Part shown: in pieces, positions 12,013 to 23,401 of the stretch
Position numbering within the stretch: the first letter of the stretch is position 1
Layout: every line of letters starts with the position of its first letter
NCBI RefSeq assembly: GCF_021917145.1
Contig: NC_061078.1
Coordinates: 5,548,808 to 5,612,807, forward strand
DNA length: 64,000 nucleotides
Direction of reading: 5' to 3'
From: Hypomesus transpacificus
Taxonomy: Eukaryota; Chordata; Actinopteri; Osmeriformes; Osmeridae
Position numbers and translations under genes: made by a program
Notes under the pieces: model-generated
The model's database searches: none
What the model was told of the DNA's origin: nothing
Seen by the model: only the letters and a program-made list of their open reading frames with translations

Positions 12013-14794
12013 ATGAAATTTGTGGAGTTGTTTGGTCGTCTGAAATCTGTGGTCATTGGAATGGTCCATGTCCAAGCCTTGCCAGGTAGCTATGTGGAAA
12101 AACGAATGTTATCTGAGGTTGTTTTTAGCAATCCTGTTCATATTATGTGTCATAGGAACACCTCTGAGCACCATGGCCATCCCCCAGCTTGTTGAAGAGG
12201 CATGCAGAGAAGCAGAGATTTATCACAACGCAGGGATTGTAAGTATACCTTCTATATACTTGTGCAATGTTTTCAACAGACAGCAGAACATGTATGAATC
12301 ATCTTAGAGAATTATGAATGTGACAATAGCACCAAAACCCTTACTCTACCGATGCAAAAACAACGTTTCTGGTGTAACAGCACTGTGTTGGTCTACAGTA
12401 CATGAAACATCACACAAACACCTTGTATGAGCATCAGTAGATTTAGGATTGTGGTAAGAAATTCAATTTTGTTTGAGGCCTTTCACAAACCATAACCTTC
12501 CATAATGTTATTATTATGATATCGTGGGTGTATTGGTTTGGATCTATCTCTAACCCTAACAGGACGGGCTTATCATTGAGAACATGCACGACATCCCATA
12601 CTCCTTCTCTGTGGGCCCAGAGGTGTGTGCCTCCATGACGGCTGTGTGTGATGCAGTGAGAGCCTCCTATCCCTCCCTCCCCCTGGGCATTCAGATCCTG
12701 TCTGCAGCCAATCAGCCTGCTCTGGCTGTAGCTCTGGCCTCAAGTATAAAACACCAGGCAGGCACAAACATCACCTTCTCCCCATGCATTTAAATGTATT
12801 TTTAAATCAGTGTATGATGATGCAGTACATATATGTGCTCCAGGGTTGGATTTCATACGGGCTGAAGGGTTTGTGTTCTCCCATGTGGCTGATGAGGGCA
12901 TTCTTAACGCCTGTGCGGGTGACCTGTTACGATACCGCAAGCAGATAGGGGCTGAGCGTGTGCAGATCTACACCGATATTAAAAAGAAACACAGGTGAGC
13001 TGATACTCACAAATATTCAGGTTTTAAAATCCTTTGTTAAAAAAAGTAACTATACAGTACACAGAACTCTATGTTCAGTTTGTGTGTGTGTGTGTGTCCA
13101 GCTCCCATGCCCTGACATCAGATGTGAGTGTAGTAGAGACGGCCAGAGCTGCAGAGTTTTTCCTTTCTGATGGCCTCATCATCACTGGAACAGCCACCGG
13201 GCTGCAGGCAGACCCAGCTGAACTTAAAGGTAGATGGGCTCTTCTTATCACCAACATTTAAAATGTGCCAGAGTTTGGATAGCAGAATGTTTTTTGGCTT
13301 TGAATGCCCACCTATTGAGGATCTCTATGTGTAAAAAAAGTATTTATAGTGATGCTGTGTGCCTCACTGACCACCTGAGGTAAGTTCCTCTTTCTGACAG
13401 GAGTCTGACAGTCTCTTGTCCTGTTAACGAGTTCACAGTGTGGATGGTTGTCATAGTTGGAGGAGCACAGCTATATCAGTTTACAAGATCTACATTGAAA
13501 GCTGAGGGCAGTAGACACTGAACACAAGCACACGTCTGAAGCTTAGCACTCTGCCATGTCAGTAATGCCGGGTGTACTGTATGCCTTGACATAGACATAC
13601 ACACATAACCACATCAATAAGACATGCAAACACAGTCTGTCTGTCTCTCTCTCACACACAACAACATGCACTGTCACAGACAGGCACCTCCAGGCAGTAG
13701 TGTATTGGTAAGGGGGGCACTATGACTTTGAACCCCAACTAGCTCTAATTAGATACATGTGTCTAGATATTTTACATGGGTTTACGCCAAGTACTCTTCT
13801 CAGAGTTGGGAACACGGTTAATCCCCTTTCTCCGAGGTGGGTATATGCCATATACGTGTGTATTCACACTATTACACCTCTGCCTCCAGACAATTATATA
13901 GTTGCTTTTCATATACCAGTGGCACTGCACAGCGCTACCTTCTGCCACACATGATCAGACTGTAACTTCATTTGAACTGCTGGTTAAGCTATCCTTATGC
14001 CCATGGAGCCTGCGAGGCTGGCTGCCGGCCGCATTAAGAGCAGCCTCGTCTGGGGAGAGGGAGCGTCTCTCTCCCCAGACCTGGAGAGGCCTGGCTGGGC
14101 ATGGGCACACATCCTGTCCCTGCCTGCCTGCCTGCGTGCCTGCCTACCCCAGCCCTGCCTGGCTAAAACAGACACCAACACCGGCTGCTATTTTTAAGTT
14201 CAGTTTCCAGATGGCTTGAACACACTCACATAAGGCTGTCAACACAGCCATCTAAACACACACACTCACATATACACTCACACAAACCAGGCCAGACTGA
14301 ATGTCACCCGACCCTGCTGCCTAGTTTGGAGGTCTGCCTGCAGGGTCCCAGTACAGTTCCAGTGGGCTTCAACTGTTGGTATGGGGGCTTGGGCTGGGTC
14401 CAGTGGGCGAGGGTCTGTGGTTCGTCAGATGGCTCAGTGTGTCTGCCAGAGCCCGGGACTCTCTCTCACTCTCTTCCTCTCTCTTAAGCTTCATCTCTGG
14501 AAACAAAGGGTGGACACCATCACTAACTAGGATCGCAACTGTAGGATCAGACTTACATTTTGTGATTTATGTATGCTTCCTTTTTCTTGTGTGTCATTCA
14601 CAGATGTTGCCCAGTCTGTAAAGATCCCAACTCTGATTGGCTCAGGAGTAACCTTCAATAATGTTGAAGACTACCTGGATGCTAATGCAATGATCATTGG
14701 CTCTCATTTCAAGAAGGGAGGCTACTGGGCCAATCAGGTAGATCCAGAAAGGGTGAAGAGATTCATGGAGAAAATTCACAAACTGCGACTCTGA
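12013..14794 (+). CDS. BtpA-family (TIM-barrel) protein, complete, 6 exons
   Basis: Exons are 12013-12085, 12156-12238, 12563-12743, 12844-12994, 13102-13229 and 14604-14794. Every junction is GT-AG and in phase, giving 268 aa. The protein begins MKFVELFGRLKSVVIGMVHVQALPG and carries the family hallmarks: VIGMVHVQALPG, EAEIYHNAGIDGLIIEN, GPEVCASMTAV, LGIQILSAANQPAL, DFIRAEGF, YTDIKKKHSSHAL, SDGLIITGTATG, TLIGSGVTFNNVEDYL and MIIGSHFKKGGYWANQVDPERVKRFM. BtpA was named from cyanobacteria, where it supports photosystem I accumulation. Animal members (such as the nematode F13E9.13 type) have no established biochemical role, so I assign none. No transmembrane segment is evident and the N-terminus is too short for a clear mitochondrial presequence. 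The start is the first ATG in a good context with the family motif close behind. Confidence 0.92.
13078..13097 (+). repeat. (TG)n forming the 3' splice-site tract of BtpA-gene exon 5
   Basis: A run of about nine TG dinucleotides ends just before the TCCAG acceptor at 13101. It occupies the position of the polypyrimidine tract. Confidence 0.9.
13230..14603 (+). other. Large intron 5 of the BtpA-family gene
   Basis: This intron is about 1.37 kb, while the other introns of the gene are 70-325 bp. It holds CA/CT-rich low-complexity patches (13620-13660, 14240-14285) and a CCTGCCTG-rich patch near 14120-14160. Long open frames in it have no recognisable domains and are taken as chance. Confidence 0.7.
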
Positions 14795-15843
14795 AAGCTT
14801 TGTATCAATACCAAAGTGCAATACATTCAGTTATTTTTTAATGTGTGTTGGAATACAGTCATAGTTCAAAAAGTGTTGTCTCCATTATTTTGCAAAAAGA
14901 GATGCTGTCAACAATTTAACAAAACAAATTTATTTCATATTTTTTTCCTTTCAAAAATATACCTGATACAAAAGAACTGTATTTACAACTTGACTTTTAT
15001 CTAACATGAAGCATGTGACAAACAATCACTGCAAGCTCTACTAAACTAAAAGTTATAAAATAATTTACTTGATACAAAACATTACAATCAGTGTTTGATA
15101 TTTCTTAGATGATGTATCGGCACCTTATGATATTACAAATAGTAGCAACATTGAGTTTTGTTGTTTCATGGTGTGGTCACAAACCCAAAATCACAAACAC
15201 TTGTTCACACAGTAAATACATTCAAAATAAGTCACCCCAAAAGCATACTTTAGGCACATACAATGTATTCCTTATTACTGAAAATAATGGATGCAAATGT
15301 GCTATTACCTAATTGCACATTGAAGTCATTGAACATTGTACCAGTGCCATTACAAACTGTATCAAGTGTCAAGAAACATTCCACACATAACATTCTAGAA
15401 CTACTCCTCAGGACATTTCCTGAACTCAGACATGTTTCAACTTAAAACATTTCTCACTAAACCATATTGCTGCTTGTCACAGGCTTTCCCTTATTGGGAG
15501 TAGTTAAATGGTAGCTGACAAGTCTGGAGGGAATGGCAGGCTCAAAATGTCACAGATAAGGGTTCGGTTTTCTCAGTCAGAGGTGTTCTAGGTCATCAAA
15601 TCATACAGATAAACTTCCTGAGGTGTAAAAACAATAAATAAACCTGACTGAATTAGAGATGACCTTGAACGCACGCAGGCCAGACCTAAATCAAACACAA
15701 TTGGAAATCCTTTCGCATCCTTTGGGTTGAGCCCTGGTGTGGTTTTGTAGGTTAACCACGACCACTCAGTTGTTCTAACACAGGTAAGCATTTGACATGA
15801 TTTCCTATCCTATTTGACAGCTCTGGCGCTGTGTATGCAAGTC
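14795..15843. other. Convergent 3' region between the BtpA-family gene and tp53inp
   Basis: AT-rich DNA with no coding signal. It must contain the 3' UTRs of both convergent genes. A plus-strand AATAAA at 15633-15638 could end a long BtpA-gene transcript, but that would overlap the tp53inp 3' UTR, so it is uncertain. Confidence 0.45.
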
Positions 15844-16708
15844 TCAGTAGTTGAAGAGACGCTGGCCGGGCTGTTTGAAGTGGCCATAGCGTCTCTCAGC
15901 AGGAGAGAAGCGCGTCTTGGCCAGGTTCTGCCTGTGGAGGGCACTCCTGGTCAGCTTCTTGTGCCCAGGGAGGGGCCTTGCTCTGTGGAGGGCCAAGCGG
16001 TGGACATGGCAAGGGAGCGGGGAGCCCCAGGCCGCCAGCCTCCAGGACACATGCTGCTTGATGGACACAGGCCTGCGGAGAGGTGCATTGTCAGTTAGCT
16101 GCCTAGCATGCTTGATAACAACTATGGTGTGTATGTGCGAACGCACCTCCCCCCTTATTGTATTAGTCAAACTGTATTGGGCCCTGAAGGAATGCAGACT
16201 CACCTAGGGCAGTCTTCTTCGTCTTCATCTGAGTCCAGCAGCTCATCCTCTGTGATTCTGCTTCTCATCTGGTAGACAGACATGCTGGGGTGTTCAATCA
16301 GCATGTTCTCCAGAGGGTCCACCTCAGGCTGCTCCAGTGGGACGTTCTCTACAAAAGTCAACCATGGAACCTCTATGAGCAAGGACAAGGCAAGTCTATT
16401 ATGTTCATAGTCACTGCCACAGGGTGTTAAGCACTGTGGCTTCAAGGTAAAAGTTCCAGAATTCAATATTGGTCTTGAATTATTTAGTTGTGTTATTTAG
16501 AGAGTCTGAGAGACAAGTACTTTGAGACCATCAGGGAGAAAGGCAGAGGCACAGATCAGATTTTACCTTGAATCCTGACGATGACCCATCCTCCCTCCTC
16601 AAATTCCACCAGGTCATCATAGGTGTCATCCACATTATCACTGGAGGCTGTGGCATCAAACTCCTCTTCTGTGTTACCAAGGAGATGGGCAAACAGCTTT
16701 CCAAACAT
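15844..16708 (-). CDS. Tumor protein p53-inducible nuclear protein-like (TP53INP family), complete, 3 coding exons
   Basis: Coding exons on the minus strand are 16708-16567, 16372-16204 and 16072-15844. Phases join (142+169+229 = 540 nt) to give 179 aa, shorter than TP53INP1 (about 240 aa) and TP53INP2 (220 aa). An acidic stretch leads into an LC3-interacting region with core WVIV (aa 41-44). The family signature LENMLIEHPSMSVY follows at aa 68-81, then an acidic stretch (DSDEDEED). The C-terminus has the basic ALHRQNLAKTRFSPAERRY segment and the terminal GQRLFNY motif. Family members shuttle between nucleus and autophagosomes, bind ATG8 proteins and are p53 targets. The otherwise conserved SWFxTPP motif is degenerate here (VPWLTFVENV). 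Its position between ccne1 and plekhf1 argues for a paralogue distinct from tp53inp1 beside ccne2; I leave the symbol open. Confidence 0.92.
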
Positions 16709-19229
16709 CCTGATGTCTCACTTGTCTCCCTTGCTGAAGTCTGCAGAGACAAAGATAATTTCATCTTGAGGACAATAAAGGTACTGCACTAGGCATTCAC
16801 TGGCCTTATTATCAATCATTAGCCATTCCATTTGGAAACCCAAAGAATGTCCTGAAGACCTCTGCATTCCATTCTCGTTCAAGATAAGGCTAATTTTTCT
16901 CAAATTAAATGATCTAACCAAAACTACAACAACAGATTAGGAATGAATGGAAAAATAGTATTGTTGTTTATCAAAAATATATTTCATAATAGCCTACATA
17001 CATCAAATTAAATAACTCTAATTAAATTAAAACTAATCCAACCCTTATTTTATATTGGTCTGTCATTCCATAACTTGTGTGATTCTTTGACCTTCTGTAC
17101 TGTACTGATGACCCTGAAAGCACAGCTAGGCCACAGCTGTGGTTCAGGAACAACAAGCCCCTAGGAGGCCCTCTGCTGGCAGGGAAATCCTGTGCCCTGA
17201 ATACACCAGCAGCAAAAGTTACATTTGTCTAGATTGTTGATTCATGTTTTCTTTAATTGTTAGCATGGGAGTTCCAATGACAGACTATTTTCATTATATG
17301 TAAATTCCACAGGACCAAGAAAATAAACATATCTGGTTTTATCCAGCAAAAAACGAACCTATTTAAAATATCAGTAGTAGGCCAAATAAATACATTTACA
17401 TCAAGTTTAAATGCTACACGTTTTAGAAAGTCACTTCTGCTGAAAAAAATAGCTGTCTATTATCCAATGCACCTGTATGCAAAAAGTGTGTTGATACCTT
17501 TTACTGTTTCTTACAATCTGTCTGGTTGTAGCTGTATGTTTGTCTGGACTCTCTACTTAAACATCTCAGCTTGGTAACAACGTCACATCAGTAGCCTACC
17601 CCAGATCGTGACATAACACACAGTATACCAGTAGACTCCTAACCATTTTTTGAAACTGACAGCTAATTTATGATTTCATTTGGTGATGACTTCCATCAAG
17701 GGAGTAAACGGAACTATTATCGGGTAATTGCAAAAAAACTTCACACTGTCACATTTAGACCCATTTTACAAAACTAGGATATTCAAAATATGCATTGTAT
17801 TATTATTTTCAAATTAAGCAATTTTATACTAAGACGTCGGATCAGATTCAATCTGAACAGGCTGCCTAGACAAAACAAGAACAATAGACGAGGAGAACTA
17901 ATCGAGTAGGTTTACCTTCTCATGCCATAGTGTGAACACATTTGTATTCTATTATTATTTATCTTACCCGAGAAGATAAAAAAATCGATTTAGTTTTTCG
18001 TGATGTGTCGTCCGGCTGCTTTTAGGATAACTATGTAACTGTTCTGATGTTGTTATGATTTTCAAAGTTGTTTATGAACATCATGTCCCAGCCCTGTGTA
18101 ACGTCACCAAACCTAATACACCCCTCAGAAGGCGGAGCGTCACTCCCGTTTGTAAACGAGCTATCCCTGCGGACCTTGCTGTGTAGGCTATAATGACGGA
18201 AAGTTAACGTAAACTTGGGCCATTACGATCATGTGTGCATTGTTGACTTTGAGGAGGATACATCTAGAATTATAGTTGATGTAAGACCTGTGAAGACAAC
18301 ACATTTGCATATCATGTGTTTTTACCGTTATCTGGATTAAACAACCGAGGGCAGCTGGGAGGACGTTAACATAAACATTGTTTCAGTCTGTGTTAAAAGT
18401 TGTGCTTCACATTGTTATTCTTTTGTTGCCAAAAGAAATGTTATCTGCGAAATGCAATGTTCTTTCCTGTTCTATCAGATTCAGAACAGGAAGTAGAATG
18501 CATTCCCATCAGTCATAGCCGTCACAAGTTTACTTCAATTTGAAGTGGAAATCAAAACATCCTTTGGCTCTTGTTATCCAGTTAACTACGGTAGGAATTG
18601 GATCCCAGTATTTTGTTATATTGTAAGGTCTTATTGTAGGCTAATGCAATTATGTGTTTTTAAAATCGCAACACATAAGAAGCGGACATGTGTGCCTTTT
18701 AATTCTCTCCTTTTCGATTTGGACTTCATATAATTTCCTCATAGAAAAGTATTGGTTTAAAGCCAAAAGCCATTTTTAGTAGGTTAACTAGCCTACTTTT
18801 CATTAGTTGGGTAGTAGGTATTCTGAGGTAATTTCCGATTCATTCATTGAGACCGGTATATGAACATCCTTAATCACACATATTGTGGTATACACTTATT
18901 TTGAACTCGTGTATCTTTTATTTTCTGCTTGAAAACATTTAAAAGTTATCTAGTTCTTTCTCATATTATGTAAAATCTATTGTGTACCCTTCACTGAAAC
19001 AATGTTCCTTTCACTTTTGGTACCTCAGCAGTTTCGATGATGAGCTAATGGCAGTTTATTGCCAACAGATGGCACTCTCCACCACTGGGAACATTGAAAA
19101 CGTAGTGACAGGGGCCAATCATGCTTCATTGCTCTTGTGTATGACAAATGTAGCATTTATACTAGACTGTCTGTTCTTGATCTTAGGTGTGTCCCAGGTA
19201 ACTGTGGGTGATCTTCTGTGACCGTAGTG
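16709..19229. promoter_or_regulatory. Divergent region between tp53inp-like (-) and c19orf12-like (+)
   Basis: No coding exon is supported. The region should hold non-coding 5' exons and promoters of both genes, because the c19orf12 coding exon is preceded by a splice acceptor (ending CCCAG near 19198). The segment around 18095-18180 is the most promoter-like. It is locally CpG-containing and includes a CRE-like AACGTCACC. I found no convincing paired p53 half-sites. Confidence 0.4.
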
Positions 19230-19917
19230 ATGGCGCCCCGTATGGATGATGTCATGCGCCTGTGTAGTGACCTGTCTGCTAACCGCCAGATCAAGGTGGC
19301 GGTGAAGAGCTCTGCCAAGGGAGCAGTGGTGGCCGGAGGATCTGCATTTCTTGGAGGTCTCGTTGGTGGGCCCCCAGGGATTGCTGTGGGTGAGGAACTA
19401 ATCATTTACACATCTCCATGATCACACCAATTTATTTCCCCAAATAATGGCTGCAACACCTCCTGTACATCACATGGTGGCGCCATATCCCTTTTCTGAA
19501 ACCAGGTCAGGGAGCCATGAGTGAGTGCATTACGGCATGTGTTTATTACATCGACTAACTACTTTGATGTGTCTCTTTCCTTGTCCATTCTATTTCTCTC
19601 TCCTCTCTCTCTACTCTTCCTCTCTTCCTCCATCCTGTTTCTCCCTCCTAGGTGGTGCAGTGGGGGGCATGCTGGGATGCTGGCTGACCAGCGGTCAATT
19701 CCGACCCCTCCCTGAGATCCTGAACGAGCTACCCCCCCCTCAGCAGCAGAAGCTTTACGCCAACATCATGGCTGTCCTCGGCTCACTCGACTGGACAGAC
19801 GTAGCACAGCTGGTTGCCTTGGTGATGGGGAATGCCACGCTCCAACAGCAGGTGACGGCTGCACTGCTTAGCTATGTTACCAAGGAGCTGCGGGGGGAGG
19901 TGCGCTATGGAGACTGA
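19230..19917 (+). CDS. c19orf12: C19orf12 homologue (glycine-zipper membrane protein), complete, 2 coding exons
   Basis: Exons 19230-19389 and 19652-19917 join at phase 1 to give 141 aa, the same as the shorter human isoform. The first half has a long hydrophobic glycine-rich segment (about aa 28-72, GGSAFLGGLVGGPPGIAVGG then AVGGMLGCW) expected to form a membrane hairpin. The conserved soluble tail reads TSGQFRPLPEILNELPPPQQQKL, WTDVAQLVALVMGN and LLSYVTKELRGEVRYGD. In humans the protein localises to mitochondria, ER and their contacts, and mutations cause an iron-accumulation neurodegeneration (MPAN). The start at 19230 is the first ATG after an in-frame stop at 19209-19211. A splice acceptor just upstream implies a separate 5' UTR exon. 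The order beside plekhf1 and ccne1 matches human 19q12. Confidence 0.95.
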
Positions 19918-20452
19918 CGCCTGTTGGATGAGCCAAAATACAACTTCCAGAACAGACATGCAATGTCTGTATGAAGGAACAGAACTGACATCCTTTTGTG
20001 TTTTAGTGGTGGTGGTGGGGAAACAGGGTTGCTATGAGACAGGCAGGGACTTTAAACAGTTACACAACCATATGGTTCCATCTTGCAATGAGTAAACAGG
20101 AACTTTTCCTACGTACTATTTATTGTATAGAGTGATACACATCATGCTTCTGCTTCACTATACTTGAATATATGTAATACAAAGACTTGGACAAGTCTCA
20201 GTGGTACCAAAGCGGCCTTCTATCCAAGTAATGTGTCAACTTACACAATTCCTTTCATTTGAAACTTCCAACACAGAGCCTATATTAGGTGTTGAAGAAA
20301 GGTTACCACAGAATGCAGAAGTGTACATTTTATTAAATTAATCAATCTGAAGATTTAGACATAATTGTAGGCAGTGTGATTTAGTGTCTTGCATGCACTG
20401 CATGTTTATGAACAAATCACTATTGATATTGTAGAACTCATGCAGTGAATGT

Positions 20453-20467
20453 GGGGGGGGGGGGGGG
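20453..20467 (+). repeat. Homopolymer run of 15 G in the c19orf12 3' UTR
   Basis: Directly visible, within the inferred 3' UTR. Confidence 0.9.
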
Positions 20468-20526
20468 ATTAAACTTAATACCACCATTTGTTTAGCCGTT
20501 TGTATAATCATGATACAACTTGATGA

Positions 20527-20532
20527 AATAAA
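20527..20532 (+). terminator. c19orf12: Candidate polyadenylation signal for c19orf12
   Basis: AATAAA lies about 610 nt after the stop codon and is followed by a GT/T-rich stretch. The inferred 3' UTR (19918 to about 20550) includes a run of 15 G at 20453-20467. Confidence 0.55.
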
Positions 20533-21723
20533 GTTTACTGGTGTCAATTATGAAATGTACTCTTTTGAGTGAATTTTTTGTTAATCCATCGTAATCCAAT
20601 TTAGAAGAACATAAGTGAGTAGGCAATTATCAGAATGAGGAAATGACCTAAACTACAAAAGAGTCCTTCCTGAACGTAGATCCGAAGGTAATATTACACA
20701 ACGTTTGCTGAAACACACAGGTTACACCTAGCTTGATTCTGCCTTCAGAAAAAGGAAAAAATCAGCCCCCTAAAATGCTGAATTATGTAAACATTGCACA
20801 ATATCAACAAATCTAGTAATGTAATTCATTTTTCAATTAACGATATGACTGGACTAGCTGTTGCTAGTGCTGCTGTATTTTCTATCTATACATGTTGTAC
20901 GCTAGTTTAGTGGCACTACTTTTTCCACTGTCCGGGACAGTGTTGTCAAGCTTTAGGCAGCTGCTTTAACCACTATGACCTAAGCCTGCTTCCAACGTTG
21001 ACAATGACATACTGTAAGCGTAGATCTACTGAGAAGTCTACTCCTTTACAATGTTTGGGGAATCTTTCAAAACACTAATTTCCTTGTTCCCCTTGTCCTC
21101 CATTACCTTGAAATACCAGTCTTGCAGTTTCATCATAGCTGCTATTTTCTTATGAACACACATCTTGACAGTCAAACAGGTTCTGTAGTTTTTTATTAGA
21201 TTGTACTGTCACAACTGTCACAGGCATTATTCAAACTCAACAAAGAGCTTGTAATGCCATTAAGTCTCTAGCTGACCTTATGATGGTTCACCAAGCACAT
21301 TAGATCAAACCAAAAACACTATGTTTCTCCAAGATCCAACCTAACAACCGCACATCCTCTGCAGGATGGAAATGGGCTACTCACCATATGGCAAAAAACT
21401 ATCAACTACTGAAAACACAAGTCCTTCTAATGCATTTACAAAGAGTAGTTTCTATAGTTATGTAATGTAGTGGAATGACACTGCTCATCTTGTTTTTGGA
21501 AACGTCATTTGAGAGAGCCAAAAATGTGTTGGCAAAGTTTCCAAATGCAAGGACCAATAGTACACTGAAATGGGGGGCATGTTAGATCAGAACATTTTCG
21601 TAAGAGATGACTGATGAAACATACTTAAGATATCATATTTCATGTGTCTTACAGGAGAACTGAATTGTTTGATTGATAACATTGTCTGAGATACAAAGGT
21701 TATCTTATAATTCCAGGAGTCTC

Positions 21724-21727
<4 letters not shown>

Positions 21728-21759
<32 letters not shown>
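21728..21759. repeat. (TG)n microsatellite
   Basis: About 16 uninterrupted TG units, visible directly. Confidence 0.95.
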
Positions 21760-21760
<1 letters not shown>

Positions 21761-22294
21761 CATAATTATCTCGAGAACGGGGGTGTTTTTATCACCAGCT
21801 GCATTACAGACACATACAGGGGAACTGCACTATTTTGTCAAATTGTATTTTAATATGTTGTTACTATAACAAAGTGCATTTCATCAATGAGGACATCTAC
21901 CGTTTTCATCATAGTTGTCACCTACTGTTAATATTACATAGAAAAAGAGACTGACAGCAGCTAGGATTGTAAAACCCATAAATACCATAATGGGTAAAAA
22001 AAAGTACTTCAAATGTAAACAAAAACTTATTATACACTATAAACAGGGGGTTTCATCATTATCAAGAGCTTTGTAAATGAGGTACTTCAATCTAGAATAG
22101 TTCTCATAACAGTAACATCAACCATAAGCTATGACTGAAGATAGAGTTTGATATAATGTAAACAATCAAAATATACAGGTTTCTTATGGTACATCTTCAT
22201 GACCTTTGATCTTAAGATACAAAAAAATTATATATACAAATCTCTGGTAGGGCACTTTTGTTCACTACGTTATCAAGTTCAGTCATGCACATAG

Positions 22295-23401
22295 TCACGT
22301 CATTGCTGGTCTCTCATGATCAGGGTTCAGAAAAACATATGTTGAAGTGGAGTGGAGCTGAGAGTCTACACAGTTACTGGGGGCACGATCCTCCATCCAC
22401 TCCTCCTCATCGCTGGAGGGCTCATACTCCGGAGCAAGCTGATCGTCTTCGTCAGAGACGCAGTTCGTCCCGTCACTGTCACCCCTCGGTCGCAGGTGTT
22501 CCCCGACCCCCTGGTCCTGGAGACTGAGGGTACACCGCTTGCAGATTCTGACGGGCTTGGAGGAGATGTGTGGGAGCACGGCCCGGGCCTTGGAGCAGGG
22601 GCTGCACACGACGAAGCCACAGGAACGGCAGTGGTGCCGCCTGTGAGTGATATTAAACTTGCCAAAGCAGCGCATGCATATGGCGGACGCCCGGTCGGGA
22701 ATCCAAGTGACGGCGAAGGCGTTGCTGGGTTTGCGGCCAGCCTTCTGCAGCCACTTGGTCCGGCAGTCCTCGATGTGCTCCATCCAGGCTTGCTTCTCCT
22801 CAGAGGAGGTGGCCGACACGAAGAAGGACTTGCGGGGGGTCTTGATCAGCCACTGGTTTTTCATGTATAGCCCGTCCTCCAGATCCTCCAGTTCAATGTC
22901 CTCTGAAGAGGGAGGAAGATGAAGGAGGGAGTCACAGGAGGGTGATGACAAACAGGAGCAGGGAAAGCAGGCAAAAGTGAAGAAGTCACAATTAGTAACA
23001 AAATGATGTATTGGAAAAATGGACCTTATAATCACTGGTGTCATGCATTCCAGGAAATTAAGGAAATCACCAAACTAAAAGTCTGAGAGTGGGAACCAAC
23101 CCTAACCCATCTCCACTCCTGCCCATGGCTGCCTCTGGGCTGTTCCCTGTCCTATCTTTCTGAGAGGCTCACCTAGGGGGATGATCTGCTGCCTCTTGTT
23201 CCAGCGGCCGTTTAGTATGATGCTGCCGTACACTAGCACATCGTTGAACAGGAAGAAGACTCTGGGCATTGGCCGGTGGCGACACAGCTTCATCAACCTG
23301 CCCTCTCCAACCAGGACTCGACCCGGGTTTGCCAGGGGCTTCCCAGGCGGGCGAAAGGAGTTCTCTACAGCCCGAATCCTTTCAAAGTTCTCCTGGTCCA
23401 T
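22295..23401 (-). CDS. plekhf1: Phafin-1, PH and FYVE domain protein, complete, 2 coding exons
   Basis: Coding segments 23401-23173 and 22902-22295 join at phase 1 (IIPL|EDI) to give 278 aa (human 279). The N-terminal PH domain spans about aa 30-130, from PGRVLVGEGRLMKLCR through RVFFLFNDVLVYG to NQWLIKTPRKSFFVSATSSEEKQAWMEHI. The FYVE zinc finger spans about aa 143-202, with WIPD, the RRHHCRSCG basic patch, PVRIC, and all eight zinc-ligand cysteines (152, 155, 168, 171, 176, 179, 197, 200). An acidic tail (SDEDDQ, SSDEEEW) follows. Phafins bind PI3P on endosomes and lysosomes and influence autophagy and apoptosis. A 5' UTR exon probably lies upstream, with its donor at 23698 and the coding-exon acceptor at 23412. 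The coding intron inside the PH domain is notable, because I recall a single coding exon in mammals. Confidence 0.96.

Larger units (their letters stand above)
19918..22294. other. Convergent 3' region between c19orf12 and plekhf1
   Basis: AT-rich non-coding DNA. It contains the c19orf12 3' UTR, a G15 run (20453-20467), a (TG)n microsatellite (21728-21759) and presumably the plekhf1 3' UTR at its right end. I see no coding segment. Confidence 0.5.

Noticed and set aside
13902..14621. ORFs of 60-105 aa inside BtpA-gene intron 5
   Set aside because: Low-complexity translation in a large intron; exons 5 and 6 join in phase without them.
15428..15437. p53 half-site AGACATGTTT near tp53inp
   Set aside because: A perfect half-site but without a second half within 13 bp, and located in the 3' region.
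22352..22870. 172-aa plus-strand ORF
   Set aside because: Antisense shadow of the plekhf1 FYVE/PH exon; no domain of its own.
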